From contig NZ_JANADK010000001.1 in NCBI RefSeq assembly GCF_024199795.1, positions 4,588,001-4,652,000 on the forward strand: a stretch of DNA of 64,000 nucleotides, written 5' to 3'. This DNA is from Bradyrhizobium sp. CCGB01. Lineage in GTDB: Bacteria > Pseudomonadota > Alphaproteobacteria > Rhizobiales > Xanthobacteraceae. How positions within the stretch are numbered: the stretch's first letter is position 1; every line of letters begins with the position of its first letter. Under the pieces are notes generated by a model. The model was not told where the DNA came from. It saw only the letters and a program-made list of their open reading frames with translations, and ran no database searches. The position numbers and the translations under genes were made by a program. Positions 17,317 to 27,243 of this stretch are shown one piece after another.

Positions 17317-18816
17317 ATGTCCGATGCCATCAAGGTCGGCTTCGTCCCGCTGTCTGCCGCCGCCCGTGGCATCCTGGTCGTGTTCTGCGACGACACTTTG
17401 AAGCTCGGGCCGGCGACGGCCAAGGCGCTGGGCGGCGCTACCGAGCTGGTGAAGCGGGCGGCCGTTGCGGCCGGCTTCAAGGGTAAAAGTGGCGCGGCGC
17501 TGGACATCCTGGCGCCGGAGGGGGTGAAGGCCACCCGTCTGGTCGTGATCGGCGCCGGCAAGGCGGCAAGCCTGAAGGCCAACGACTTCCTCAAATTCGG
17601 CGGCGTGGTGGCGAGCAAGCTCTCGGCCGGGGCCGCCGCCATGACCATCGTGGCGGAACTCCCCAATGGGGCGATGACGAGCGAGCAGGCGGTCGCGATC
17701 GCCTCGGGCCTTCGCTTACGCGCCTACAAGTTCGACCGCTACAAGACGAAAAAGAAGGAGGGCGAGGAGGGCGGCCTGCGCGCCGATGTCGCGGTTGCCG
17801 TGGGCGACGCCGCCGCGGCGAAGAAGGCGTTCGTCTCGGCCGGCCATGTCGTCGACGGCGTGATCATCGCGCGCGACCTCGTCAACGAGCCGCCGAACGT
17901 CCTCTTTCCCGAGGAATTCGCGCGTCGCGCCAGTCAGCTCCGCAAGCTCGGCGTCAAGGTCGAAGTGCTCGACGTCAAGGCGATGGACAAGCTCGGCATG
18001 GGCGCGCTGCTCGGCGTCGGCCAGGGCTCGTCGCGGCCGAGCCGCACCGTGATCATGCGCTGGGAGGGCGGCAAAAAGGGCGAGGCACCGGTCGCCTTCG
18101 TCGGCAAGGGCGTCTGCTTCGACACCGGCGGCATTTCGATCAAGCCGGCCGGCAGCATGGAGGACATGAAGGGCGACATGGGGGGAGCTGCCTGCGTCGT
18201 CGGCCTGATGCATGCGCTGGCGGCGCGCAAGGCCAAGGCCAACGTGGTCGGTGCCATCGGCCTCGTCGAGAACATGCCCGACGGCAATGCGCAGCGGCCG
18301 GGCGACATCGTCACCTCGATGTCGGGCCAGACCATCGAGATCATCAACACCGACGCCGAGGGCCGCCTCGTGCTGGCCGACGTGCTCTGGTACGTCGCCA
18401 AGAAGGCCAAGCCGAAATTCATGGTGGATCTGGCGACGCTGACCGGCGCGATCATGGTCGCGCTCGGCACCGAGCATGCCGGCATGTTCTCCAACAATGA
18501 CGAGCTTGCCGAGCGGCTGCTGGCAGCCGGCATCGAGAGCGGGGAGAAGGTCTGGCGCATGCCGCTCGGCCCCGAATACGACAAGCTGATCGATTCCCAG
18601 TTCGCCGACATGAAGAACACCGGCGGTCGCCATGGCGGCTCGATCACTGCGGCGCAGTTCCTCCAGCGCTTCGTCGACGGCACGCCCTGGGCGCATCTCG
18701 ACATCGCCGGCACCGCGATGGGCGCGCCGAAGACCGACATCAACCAGAGCTGGGGAAGCGGCTACGGCGTCCGCTTGCTCGACCGTCTGGTGGCCGACCA
18801 TTACGAGCGCAAATAA
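17317..18816 (+). CDS. pepA: leucyl aminopeptidase (M17 family)
   Basis: The 499-residue cytosolic dinuclear-metal peptidase removes N-terminal residues from peptides. The ATG at 17317 follows GAAGGAG and is preferred over one 15 bp upstream. An N-terminal macro-like domain (about 1-165) precedes the catalytic domain. Metal ligands and catalytic residues appear in [25 protein letters not shown] and the M17 signature [12 protein letters not shown]. The C-terminal part has the usual [16 protein letters not shown]. In some bacteria PepA also binds DNA; nothing here decides that. It starts 3 bp upstream of the holC start region and forms a two-gene unit with it, an order conserved in many proteobacteria. 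Confidence 0.97.
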   Translation: MSDAIKVGFVPLSAAARGILVVFCDDTLKLGPATAKALGGATELVKRAAVAAGFKGKSGAALDILAPEGVKATRLVVIGAGKAASLKANDFLKFGGVVASKLSAGAAAMTIVAELPNGAMTSEQAVAIASGLRLRAYKFDRYKTKKKEGEEGGLRADVAVAVGDAAAAKKAFVSAGHVVDGVIIARDLVNEPPNVLFPEEFARRASQLRKLGVKVEVLDVKAMDKLGMGALLGVGQGSSRPSRTVIMRWEGGKKGEAPVAFVGKGVCFDTGGISIKPAGSMEDMKGDMGGAACVVGLMHALAARKAKANVVGAIGLVENMPDGNAQRPGDIVTSMSGQTIEIINTDAEGRLVLADVLWYVAKKAKPKFMVDLATLTGAIMVALGTEHAGMFSNNDELAERLLAAGIESGEKVWRMPLGPEYDKLIDSQFADMKNTGGRHGGSITAAQFLQRFVDGTPWAHLDIAGTAMGAPKTDINQSWGSGYGVRLLDRLVADHYERK

Positions 18817-18819
18817 CCG

Positions 18820-19272
18820 ATGACCGAAGTGCTGTTCTACCATCTGCAAAACATGACGGTGGAGAACGTGTTGCCGCCGCTTCTCGAGAAATCGCTCGAG
18901 CGCGGCTGGCGCGTCGTGGTGCAGTCGACCTCGGAGGAGCGCGCCGATGCGCTCGACGCTCATTTATGGACCTATCGCGACGATTCCTTCCTGCCGCACG
19001 CGACATGGCGCGTGAACGATGCCGCCGAGCAGCCGATCGTGCTGGCGATCGAGGAGGGCAATCCGAACGGAGCCAATGTCCGCTTCCTGGTCGACAACGC
19101 CGCGCTGCCGCAGGACGCGCAGGGCTATGAACGCATGGTGCTGCTGTTCAACGGCGACGACCCGGACGCGCTGGCGTTTGCCCGCAGCGCCTGGACGGAT
19201 TGCAAGGCGCGGGGATTTGATGTCACCTATTGGCAGGCCGACGAACGGGGCCGTTGGCAGCGCCGGAATTAG
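18820..19272 (+). CDS. holC: DNA polymerase III chi subunit
   Basis: The 150-residue product begins MTEVLFYHLQNMTVENVLPP. Family features include LLEKSLERGWRVVVQ and the central LWTYRDDSFLPH. Chi links the clamp-loader to single-stranded-DNA-binding protein at the replication fork. The gene starts 3 bp after the pepA stop. An imperfect AT-rich hairpin (TGCAATTA at 19281, TAATTTGCA at 19293) followed by CTTTT lies just downstream and could end the pepA-holC transcript. Confidence 0.94.
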   Translation: MTEVLFYHLQNMTVENVLPPLLEKSLERGWRVVVQSTSEERADALDAHLWTYRDDSFLPHATWRVNDAAEQPIVLAIEEGNPNGANVRFLVDNAALPQDAQGYERMVLLFNGDDPDALAFARSAWTDCKARGFDVTYWQADERGRWQRRN

Positions 19273-19399
19273 CGGTCGTTTGCAATTAATGATAATTTGC
19301 ACTTTTCGGGCGATGCTGGCTTTTGTCACCTTCGTGCCGCAAAGTGATGTTGGGACAATCGCTTAGGGCCGGTCCTTCACGCGGGGAATTTAGTTTATC

Positions 19400-19936
19400 G
19401 TGCGACATCAAAAGCTTCCCAGCTCGCTCATAGTTGCGTTGGCTGCCGTAGCACCGCTGGTCGCGGGCTGCTCGGGCGGGACCGATCTGCTGGCGTCCGC
19501 CAAGGACGCCCAATGGTTCAACACGCCGAGCCGCCTGTTCATCAAGAGCATCTCGATCGAATCGCCGCCGCTGACTCCCAACAAGCCCGTGACGGCCGAG
19601 GATCTGGTCAGCGCCGACGGCGCCTGTCCCGGCATGGTGCCGCCACCTGGACCTGCGGATGCCAATGCCTCGACGACGGCCCCGGCCCCGATGGGCGGAA
19701 CCGTCGCGCTCGGCCATACCGAATGCGACGTGGTCCGTGGCGTCGGTGCGCCCTCGACCGTCAATCTCTCCAGCGATGCCGCCGGCCGGCGCGTCGCCGT
19801 GGTGACCTGGACCAGCGGTCCGCGTGCCGGCATCTACACCTTCACCTCCGGCCGCCTGTCCTCGATCGAGGGCACGCCGGAAGCGCCTGTCATGCCGAAG
19901 GCGACCAAGCCGAAGCCGAAGAAGAAATCGGCGTAA
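19400..19936 (+). CDS. putative lipoprotein of unknown function
   Basis: The frame opens with GTG at 19400 and encodes 178 residues. The N-terminus is a lipoprotein signal: ALAAVAPLVAGC with the Cys at about residue 24 as lipobox. The mature part contains LFIKSISIESPPLTP, GTVALGHTECDVVRGVGAP and AVVTWTSGPRAGIYTFTSGRL. The last two resemble SmpA/OmlA-like outer-membrane small-lipoprotein patterns, in which a G-x-P motif precedes beta strands. It ends in a Lys/Pro-rich tail. Function is not known; an envelope role is inferred. Confidence 0.75.
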   Translation: MRHQKLPSSLIVALAAVAPLVAGCSGGTDLLASAKDAQWFNTPSRLFIKSISIESPPLTPNKPVTAEDLVSADGACPGMVPPPGPADANASTTAPAPMGGTVALGHTECDVVRGVGAPSTVNLSSDAAGRRVAVVTWTSGPRAGIYTFTSGRLSSIEGTPEAPVMPKATKPKPKKKSA

Positions 19937-20399
19937 GCCGGTGCTCTTGTCCCGGACGCGGCGCGGCATGTCCCGGCGTTGCGAAGCATCGTCCGGAATG
20001 ACGCGACGCTGAACCGGGACCGAGCCTCTCTCGCTCATAGGCCCCGGTTCAACAGCGCATCATGATCGTGCTGCGCTGGATCCGGGGCACGCGAGCAACG
20101 ATCCAATCTGCCACGTCATCAAACTGCGCGCGCGCTTCGCGGCACTGCTTCTCCTTCTCCGCGCGCGTCAGTGCGTCGGCTGCATTCGCCTGCACCATAA
20201 AAGTCACGCGGCCGTGACACGCGATCAGGCGACTCGCGATGTCACAGTCATTGCGTCTGCGATCGAAAATCCACCCAAGGAAAACTGGAGGAAATCTCCA
20301 GAATAATCACGCGCGTCTCAAGCAGCGCTTCAAGAATGTCATGTTGGCGGCTGCTACGCATCGAGGCGAGGGGCGAGATCGACCGCAAGGATCATTAGG
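19937..20399. other. 460-bp gap with a degenerate repeat and the RTX gene 5' region
   Basis: The first 170 bp (about 19,945-20,110) carry GC-rich segments such as GTCCCGGACGCGGCGCGGC, GCCCCGGTTCAACAGCGC and GGATCCGGGGCACG. These resemble the short dispersed Bradyrhizobium repeat also seen at 59,675-59,815. The rest becomes AT-richer and should contain the promoter of the RTX-type gene at 20400. No coding frame in it is convincing. Confidence 0.45.
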
Positions 20400-23246
20400 A
20401 TGTCTATTACTTCTGTTTTTTCCCCGGTTACGGGCCAGCTCTCCATTTTCGGCGATAGCGCCAATAACGGCGTCGTGATCAGCCGCAATAACTCAGGCCG
20501 CATCCTGATCAATAACGGCTCCGTGAAGCCGATCGGTGGCGATCCCACAATTGCCAACACCAATGAGATCGACGTTTTTGGTCAAGGCGGCGATGACACG
20601 ATCACTGTCAACGAATGCCACGGGCCGATGCCTGCCGTGCACATCTTCGGCGGCGACGGCAATGACAGGATCACGGGCGGCTCGGGTGCCGATCTGCTGT
20701 TCGGTCAGGCGGGCGACGATACGATCAAAGGCGGCGGCGGCAACGATCTGCTGTTCGGCGGCGCGGGTAACGATACGCTGGACGGCGGCAGCGGCGACAA
20801 CCAGTTGTTCGGCGAGGCCGGCAACGACCTCATGATCTGGAATCCCGGCGGCGGCACCAATCTCTTCGAGGGCGGCGACGGCAACGATACGGCTGAGGCT
20901 AACGGCAGCAATGACGCCGAGACGTTCACGATCACGGCGAACGGCACGCGCGTCCGGCTCGACGGCACGGGCGCTGCGCCAGTTTCACTCGACATCGGCA
21001 CGACGGAGAACCTCGTGCTGCACGCCGGCGGCGGCGACGATGTCATCACCGCAAGCAACGGGCTCGGCAGCCTGATCTCGTTGACGCTCGATGGCGGCGC
21101 CGGCAACGACCGGATCACCGGCGGCGACGGGAACGACCTCATCATCGGCGGCAGCGGCGACGACATCGTCAATGGCGGACGCGGCAACGACACCGCCCAG
21201 CTCGGATCTGGCGATGACACCTTCATCTGGAATCCCGGCGACGGCAGCGACATCGTCGAAGGCGGATCGGGCACCGACAAGCTGCTGTTCAACGGGGCCA
21301 ACGTCAACGAGACCATCGATATCTCGGCCAATGGCGGCCGGGTGCGCTTCACCCGCGATGTCGCCAACATCACGATGGACCTCAACAGCGTCGAGCAGAT
21401 CGAATTCGATGCGCGCGGCGGCGCCGACAACATCACCATCGGCGATCTCACCGGCACCGGCGTCAAGCAGGTGCTGGTCGATCTCGGAGCCGTTCCCGGC
21501 GGAACGCAAGGCGACGGTGCGGCCGATACGATCACCGCCAACGGCACCAACGGCAATCAGCACATCCTGGTCACGGCCGAGGGCACCACGGTCACGGTGA
21601 CCGGCTTGCCGGAGGTGGTGACCATCGCAAACGCAGAGGCTGCCAACGACCGGCTGGTGATCCAGGCGCTCGGCGGCAACGATGTCATCGACGCATCCGC
21701 GCTTGCCGCGGTGATCGGGCTGACGATCGACGGCGGCGCGGGCAACGACACCATCACCGGTAGTCAGGGCGCCGACACCCTGATCGGCGGTGACGGCAAC
21801 GACAAGGTCAACGGCGGCCGCGGCAATGATGTCGCTCTTCTCGGTGCGGGTGACGATCTCTTCACATGGAATCCCGGTGACGGCAGCGACACCGTCGAAG
21901 GCGGTACGGGAACGGATACGCTGGTGTTCAACGGCTCCAACGTGGCCGAGAACATGTCGATCTCGGCGAACGGAGGCCGTGCGCTTCTGACCCGCGACGT
22001 CGGCGCCATCACCATGGATCTCAACGGCGTCGAGCGCGTGCAGATCGCTGCCGCCGGCGGCGCCGACAACATCACCGTCAACGACCTCTCCGGGACCGGC
22101 GTCACCCAGGTCGCCATCGACCTCAGCGCCGGCCCCGGCAGCCAGAGCGGCGACGGCGCGGCGGACCGCGTGACGGTGAACGGGACTGCCGGTGACGACA
22201 ACATCTCGGTTGTGACCTCCGGCGGATCGATCGTGGTCAACGGCCTTGCGGCCCAGGTGACGATCGCGCATGCGGACGCGGGCGACGTGCTCGGTGTCAA
22301 CGGTGGCGGCGGCAACGACGTCATCAATGCCTCCGCGATCAAGGCAGGGCAGCCGTTCAGCCTCAACATCAACGGCGGCGACGGCAACGACACCATCACC
22401 GGCAGCGCCGGCAATGACACCGTCATCGGCGGACGCGGCAACGACGTCGCCAATCTCGGTGGCGGTGACGACACCTTCATCTGGAACCCCGGCGACGGCA
22501 GCGACACCGTCGAAGGCGGCAACGGCACCGACACGCTGGCGTTCAACGGCGCCAACATCAGCGAGAACATCAACATCTCGGCCAATGGCGGCAGGGTGCT
22601 GTTCACCCGCGACGTCGCCGCCATCGCGATGGACCTGAACGGGGTCGAGCACATCGACTTCAATGCTCTCGGCGGTGCCGACAACATCACCGTCAACGAC
22701 CTCTCCGGGACCGGCGTGAACCAGGTCAATCTCGACCTCGGCGCCAATGACGGGGCCGCCGACACCGTGACCATCAATGCGACCGGCGGCAACGACGTCA
22801 TCACGGTGACCGAACACGACGGCATCATCACGGTGTCGGGGCTTGGCCAGGACATCAACATCACCGATGCCGGTGCGGGCGACAGGATCGTCATCAACGG
22901 TCTCGATGGCGATGATGTCATCACGGCTTCCGGCCTGCATGGCGGAATCCAGCTTGTCGCCAACGGCGGCAACGGCGACGACATCCTGATCGGCAGCCCC
23001 GGCAACGACACGCTGGCGGGCGGCGCCGGTGACGATGTGCTGATCGGCGGCGGCGGCCTCGACATCCTCGATGGCGGCACCGGCAACAACGTCGTCATCC
23101 AGGGCGGGGCGTTTGCGGCGGCGATGCTGCTCAACCAGGCCATGGCGGCGAACCTCGTCCCGGCAGGCGACGGCCACGGCGAGATGCCGCTGCCCGATCC
23201 GCACGCCGCGCAGAGCCAGACGCTCGCACCGCCGCAGCACGCCTGA
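20400..23246 (+). CDS. large hemolysin-type calcium-binding (RTX) repeat protein
   Basis: The 948-residue protein has no N-terminal signal peptide and is built of Gly/Asp nonapeptide repeats (GGDGNDRITGGSGADLLFG and similar) that form calcium-binding beta-rolls. These alternate with a longer module of about 205-213 residues. The module recurs three times, with a degenerate fourth copy at the N-terminus; each contains WNPGDGSD, ISANGGR, a TRDV-to-MDLN stretch and GGADNIT. The copies begin near nucleotides 21222, 21861 and 22476. No protease, lipase or other catalytic domain is visible. The C-terminal 60 residues lack Gly/Asp repeats and should hold the uncleaved type I secretion signal. The adjacent ABC transporter and fusion protein are its likely exporter. 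A surface-layer, adhesin or matrix role is inferred. Confidence 0.9.
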   Translation: MSITSVFSPVTGQLSIFGDSANNGVVISRNNSGRILINNGSVKPIGGDPTIANTNEIDVFGQGGDDTITVNECHGPMPAVHIFGGDGNDRITGGSGADLLFGQAGDDTIKGGGGNDLLFGGAGNDTLDGGSGDNQLFGEAGNDLMIWNPGGGTNLFEGGDGNDTAEANGSNDAETFTITANGTRVRLDGTGAAPVSLDIGTTENLVLHAGGGDDVITASNGLGSLISLTLDGGAGNDRITGGDGNDLIIGGSGDDIVNGGRGNDTAQLGSGDDTFIWNPGDGSDIVEGGSGTDKLLFNGANVNETIDISANGGRVRFTRDVANITMDLNSVEQIEFDARGGADNITIGDLTGTGVKQVLVDLGAVPGGTQGDGAADTITANGTNGNQHILVTAEGTTVTVTGLPEVVTIANAEAANDRLVIQALGGNDVIDASALAAVIGLTIDGGAGNDTITGSQGADTLIGGDGNDKVNGGRGNDVALLGAGDDLFTWNPGDGSDTVEGGTGTDTLVFNGSNVAENMSISANGGRALLTRDVGAITMDLNGVERVQIAAAGGADNITVNDLSGTGVTQVAIDLSAGPGSQSGDGAADRVTVNGTAGDDNISVVTSGGSIVVNGLAAQVTIAHADAGDVLGVNGGGGNDVINASAIKAGQPFSLNINGGDGNDTITGSAGNDTVIGGRGNDVANLGGGDDTFIWNPGDGSDTVEGGNGTDTLAFNGANISENINISANGGRVLFTRDVAAIAMDLNGVEHIDFNALGGADNITVNDLSGTGVNQVNLDLGANDGAADTVTINATGGNDVITVTEHDGIITVSGLGQDINITDAGAGDRIVINGLDGDDVITASGLHGGIQLVANGGNGDDILIGSPGNDTLAGGAGDDVLIGGGGLDILDGGTGNNVVIQGGAFAAAMLLNQAMAANLVPAGDGHGEMPLPDPHAAQSQTLAPPQHA

Positions 23247-23276
23247 GGCCCGCTGCTTCCGGCCTGGAGAACGCGC

Positions 23277-25409
23277 ATGACGACGAACGTGGTCGGGACC
23301 GACACGGGGCTCGACGCGCTGCTGACGCTTCTGCATTTGCAGGGCGTTGCGGCCGATCGTGACCAGCTCAGGCACCGGGCCGGAGCGGCAATCTTCGGCG
23401 CAGCGGACATCGTCCGCTGCGCCAGGTCTCTCGGACTGAAGGCGCGAACCTATCGGACGACATGGAGCCGGCTTGCGGCCAGCCCGTTGCCTGCGATCGC
23501 GATGCTGCGTGACGGCGGCTTCATGGTGATCGCCAAGGCGACCACCGACAAGGTGCTGGTGCAATCGCCGGAGGCGCGGCGCCCGGTGCTGATGGATCGC
23601 GACGAGCTGTGCGCGATCTGGGACGGCGGATTGATCATGATGGCCCGGCGCGCCGGGCTATCGGACCTGGGGCGGCACTTCGATATCACCTGGTTCATCG
23701 GTGCGATCGGCAAATACCGGCGGCTGCTCGGTGAGGTGCTGGCGGCCTCGTTCTTCCTTCAGCTCTTCGCGCTGGTCTCGCCGCTGTTCTTCCAGGTCGT
23801 GATCGACAAGGTGCTGGTCCACCGCTCGCTGTCGACGCTCGACGTCCTCATCATCGGTCTCGTCGTCGTCTCGCTGTTCGACACCGTGCTCGGGATCCTG
23901 CGCAGCTACCTGTTTGCGCACACGACCAACCGCATCGACGTGGAGCTGGGGGCGCGCCTGTTCAATCATCTGCTGGCGCTGCCGATGGCCTGGTTTCAGG
24001 CGAGGCGCGTCGGCGAATCCGTGGCGCGGGTCCGCGAGCTCGAGAACATCCGAAATTTCATCACCTCTTCGTCGCTGACGCTTCTCATCGACCTGTTCTT
24101 CACTTCGGTGTTCCTGGCGGTGATGTTCGCCTATTCGCCGCTGATGAGCTGCATCGTGCTTGGCTCGTTCCCGTTCTACATCGCGATCTCGGCGGTGGCG
24201 ACGCCGCTGTTTCGTCGCAGGCTGGACGAGAAATTCCGCCGCGGTGCCGAGAACCAGGCCTTCCTGGTCGAGAGCGTCAGCGGCATCGAGACGCTGAAGG
24301 CGATGGCGGTCGAGCCGCAGATGCAGCGCCGCTGGGAGGAGCAGCTCGCCGGCTATGTCTCCGCAAGCTTCGGCGTGACCAGCCTCGGCAACACCGCAAG
24401 CCAGCTCGTGCAATTCGTCAGCAAGATCGTGACCGCCGCCATCCTCTATGTCGGCGCGCGGCTGGTGATCGGGGACGCTTTGACCGTCGGCGAGCTCGTG
24501 GCCTTCAACATCTTTGCGGGCCGCGTTTCGGCGCCGGTGCTGCGGCTGGCCCAGGTCTGGCAGGATTTTCATCAGGCGCGGCTGTCGATCGCGCGGCTCG
24601 GCGATATTCTCAACAGCGCCGCGGAGCCGGCTTACTCCGCGGCACGAGCGGGGCTGCCGCCGCTCCGGGGCAATATCCGGTTCGAGCACGTCGCGTTCCG
24701 CTACAGGCTCGACGGGCCGGAAATCCTGCACGACGTCTCGTTCGATATTCCGGCGGGGCAGACCGTCGGCATCGTGGGATCGTCGGGCTCGGGCAAGAGC
24801 ACGTTCGCAAAACTGGTGCAGCGGCTCTACGTGCCCCAGGGCGGCCGCGTGCTGATCGACGGCATGGACCTGGTGATGACCGACCCGGCATGGCTGCGCC
24901 GGCAGATCGGCGTGGTGCTCCAGGACAACATGCTGTTCAACCGCTCGGTTCGCGACAACATCGCGCTCGCCGATCCGGCCCTGCCGATGGACCGCATCGT
25001 GGACGCCGCAAAACTTGCGGGCGCGCATGATTTCATCCTGGAACTCCCCGAGGGCTACGACACGGTGGTCGGCGAGCGCGGCTCGACGCTGTCGGGCGGA
25101 CAGCGCCAGCGCATCGCGATCGCCCGCGCACTGGTGACCAATCCCCGCATCCTGATCTTCGACGAGGCGACCAGCGCGCTCGATTATGAGAGCGAGCGGA
25201 TCATCCACGACAACATGAAGGAGATCGCCAGGGGCCGCACCGTCCTGATCATCGCGCATCGTCTGTCCACCGTCCGCGGCGCCGATCGCATCTTCACGCT
25301 GGAGCGGGGCCGTCTGGTCGAGGACGGCACGCATGATGCGCTGATCAAGACCGGCGGCCGCTACGCGGCCCTGCATCGTCTCCAGGGAGGGATCTATGAG
25401 GTCGGCTAG
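23277..25409 (+). CDS. type I secretion ABC transporter (HlyB type)
   Basis: The 710-residue fused permease-ATPase has three parts. Residues 1-130 form a C39-peptidase-like domain in which no catalytic Cys is present where a peptidase would have one, as in HlyB, so it should dock rather than cleave the substrate. A six-helix membrane domain follows (about 155-440). The nucleotide-binding domain has Walker A GSSGSGKST, signature LSGGQRQRIAIARAL and Walker B ILIFDEATSALD. It lies 30 bp after the RTX gene and overlaps the HlyD-like gene by 14 bp. The substrate is therefore almost certainly the RTX protein. Confidence 0.95.
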   Translation: MTTNVVGTDTGLDALLTLLHLQGVAADRDQLRHRAGAAIFGAADIVRCARSLGLKARTYRTTWSRLAASPLPAIAMLRDGGFMVIAKATTDKVLVQSPEARRPVLMDRDELCAIWDGGLIMMARRAGLSDLGRHFDITWFIGAIGKYRRLLGEVLAASFFLQLFALVSPLFFQVVIDKVLVHRSLSTLDVLIIGLVVVSLFDTVLGILRSYLFAHTTNRIDVELGARLFNHLLALPMAWFQARRVGESVARVRELENIRNFITSSSLTLLIDLFFTSVFLAVMFAYSPLMSCIVLGSFPFYIAISAVATPLFRRRLDEKFRRGAENQAFLVESVSGIETLKAMAVEPQMQRRWEEQLAGYVSASFGVTSLGNTASQLVQFVSKIVTAAILYVGARLVIGDALTVGELVAFNIFAGRVSAPVLRLAQVWQDFHQARLSIARLGDILNSAAEPAYSAARAGLPPLRGNIRFEHVAFRYRLDGPEILHDVSFDIPAGQTVGIVGSSGSGKSTFAKLVQRLYVPQGGRVLIDGMDLVMTDPAWLRRQIGVVLQDNMLFNRSVRDNIALADPALPMDRIVDAAKLAGAHDFILELPEGYDTVVGERGSTLSGGQRQRIAIARALVTNPRILIFDEATSALDYESERIIHDNMKEIARGRTVLIIAHRLSTVRGADRIFTLERGRLVEDGTHDALIKTGGRYAALHRLQGGIYEVG

Positions 25410-26847
25410 CGCCGCGCCGGCTCCTCGGCCGGAGCAGACCGTCGTTCCCTTTCGCACAGTGAAGGGACGACGCACTGAAGAGATCGCCTTTCTGCCCGCG
25501 GCGCTGGAGATCACCGAGACACCACCGTCGCCGACCGGCCGCGCCACCGGCGCGGCGCTGATGCTGCTGGCTTGCGCGGCGCTCGCATGGTCCGCCCTGG
25601 GCACGATCGACATCGTGGCGTCCGCAACCGGGAAGGTCGTGTCGAGCGGGCGAAGCAAGGTGGTCCAGCCGTTCGAGACCGGCGTGGTGCGCGCCATCCA
25701 CGTGCAGGACGGGCAGTCGGTCAGATCGGGCGATTTGCTGATCGAGCTCGACCCGACCGTGAACGCCGCGGAGCGCGATCGCCTGCACGACGATCTCATG
25801 GCCGAACGGCTCAATATCGCGCGTCTGCGTGCTGCGCTGGCGAGCGGCGAAGATGCCAGTGCCGATCTCGTGCCGCCAGGGGACGCCGATCCCTTGCTGG
25901 TCGTGACGCAGCGGCAGCTTCTCGCCAATCAGGTCAGCGAGCATCGCGCCAAGGTCGCGGCGCTTGCGCGCCAGGAGGCGCAGAAGGATGCCGAGCATCA
26001 GACCATCGCGGCGACGATCCACAAGCTCGACGCGTTGCTGCCGGTCACCCAGCAGCGCGTCGATATCCGGAAGACGCTGATGGAGAAGGAAATCGGCTCG
26101 AAGCTGACCTATTACGAAACCCTTCAGCTCCAGATCGAGCAGCAGGAGGAGCTCCGCGTTCAGCGCAGCCGCCTGAAGGAGGCCGAGGCGGCCGTCGCCG
26201 CGATCCGGGAGACCCGCACCCAGGCCGGGGCGGAGTATCGCAAGAGCCTGTCCGACGAGCTGGCCAAGAGCGAGCAGAAGGCCAACGGGATTGCGCGGGA
26301 TCTGATCAAGGCGCAGCAGCGGACGAAGCTCCAGCAACTGACGTCACCGGTCGACGGCGTCGTGCAGCAGCTTGCGGTCCATACCGTCGGCGGCGTGGTC
26401 ACGCCGGCGCAATCGCTGCTCGTGATCGTGCCGAGCGATACGCGGCTCGAGATCGAGGCGATGATCTCCAACCGCGACATCGGCTTCGTCGAGGCCGGGC
26501 AGGGTGTCGCCATCAAGATCGACACGTTCAATTTCACCCGCTACGGCCTTCTGGAAGGCCGGGTGCTGAGCGTCTCGCAGGACGCCATCATCCGCGATCG
26601 TCCGCCGGAGCGCGGCGACCGTGCGCTCGCGACCCAACGCGACAGCAGCGAGCCCAACGGGCAGGAGCTGAGCTACGGCGCACGCATCTCGCTGGACAGC
26701 ACCCAGATGCAGGTGGACGACCGGCTCGTCAGCCTGTCGCCGGGCATGGCGGTAACGGTGGAGATCAGGACGGGCTCGCGCACCATCTTGAGCTATCTGC
26801 TCTCGCCGCTGCAGAGCTACCGGCATGAGATCATGCGGGAGCGGTAG
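25396..26847 (+). CDS. HlyD-family type I secretion membrane-fusion protein
   Basis: The 483-residue periplasmic adaptor has one N-terminal membrane anchor at about residues 54-75. The biotinyl-lipoyl-like halves are marked by GKVVSSGRSKVVQPFETGVV and, after a long coiled-coil hairpin (about 130-310), by LTSPVDGVVQQLAVHTVGG. The C-terminal beta domain ends SPGMAVTVEIRTGSRTILSYLLSPL, typical of HlyD/PrtE. It overlaps the ABC gene by 14 bp. No TolC-like outer-membrane channel gene is adjacent, so a shared channel elsewhere is expected. Confidence 0.95.
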   Translation: MRSASAAPAPRPEQTVVPFRTVKGRRTEEIAFLPAALEITETPPSPTGRATGAALMLLACAALAWSALGTIDIVASATGKVVSSGRSKVVQPFETGVVRAIHVQDGQSVRSGDLLIELDPTVNAAERDRLHDDLMAERLNIARLRAALASGEDASADLVPPGDADPLLVVTQRQLLANQVSEHRAKVAALARQEAQKDAEHQTIAATIHKLDALLPVTQQRVDIRKTLMEKEIGSKLTYYETLQLQIEQQEELRVQRSRLKEAEAAVAAIRETRTQAGAEYRKSLSDELAKSEQKANGIARDLIKAQQRTKLQQLTSPVDGVVQQLAVHTVGGVVTPAQSLLVIVPSDTRLEIEAMISNRDIGFVEAGQGVAIKIDTFNFTRYGLLEGRVLSVSQDAIIRDRPPERGDRALATQRDSSEPNGQELSYGARISLDSTQMQVDDRLVSLSPGMAVTVEIRTGSRTILSYLLSPLQSYRHEIMRER

Positions 26848-27243
26848 ATCCCACTTCAGGCGACCGGTCAATCTTTAGCTTAGCGAGCGCGCCTCTCGCT
26901 TGAGGTACGAGGCCAGTAATTCTTTCGAGATAACTCTCGTCCATCGGCCAACCAATGACGGTCGCAACTCGTTACCACGGTCTACTTGTTCGATGCGATC
27001 TTCATTCTGGCGCTAGCATATCCTTTGCTAATACTCTTTGCCCGGAAGAGCGATCGGCGAGGCAGCTAGGGCCGCTTCGGGTCACAAGCCGAAATCGCGA
27101 TCGGCAACGCTCTTGGTCCACTTTGGCGCTGAAAGCGGACCTTCGGACCAACTCGACGACCGTCGGCTAGGGGCCAACAACTGACATTGAAGCTGACAAA
27201 AGTTCCAACGATGCTATCATTGGACAGCGATCAGGAGTTGCCC
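26848..27243. other. AT-richer gap with a short membrane-protein fragment and degenerate repeat
   Basis: Base composition drops sharply after the HlyD gene. A frame at 26986-27069 (TTG to TAG) encodes FDAIFILALAYPLLILFARK, a single hydrophobic helix followed by basic residues. It has no ribosome-binding site and a stop just upstream, so it may be a gene remnant. At about 27,075-27,170 the sequence (GGGTCACAAGCCGAAATC, then GGTCCACTTTGGCGCTGAA) resembles the dispersed repeats at 28.1 and 28.8 kb. Confidence 0.35.

Noticed and set aside
20700-23100. Direct DNA repeats resembling a CRISPR array or tandem repeat locus
   Set aside because: The repeats are in-frame coding for Gly/Asp nonapeptides and long modules; there are no regular spacers and no cas genes.
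20985-23564. 859-residue minus-strand open frame opposite the RTX gene
   Set aside because: It is antisense to a Gly/Asp-rich repeat gene whose codon pattern keeps the opposite frame open. Composition is Val/Ala/Asp/His-rich without motifs.
23658-25928. 756-residue minus-strand open frame opposite the type I secretion ABC gene
   Set aside because: It is a shadow of the ABC and HlyD genes; no domains, His/Arg/Gln-rich.
26955-27170. 71-residue plus frame in the islet
   Set aside because: Ser/Arg-rich, no ribosome-binding site, and it crosses the degenerate repeat.
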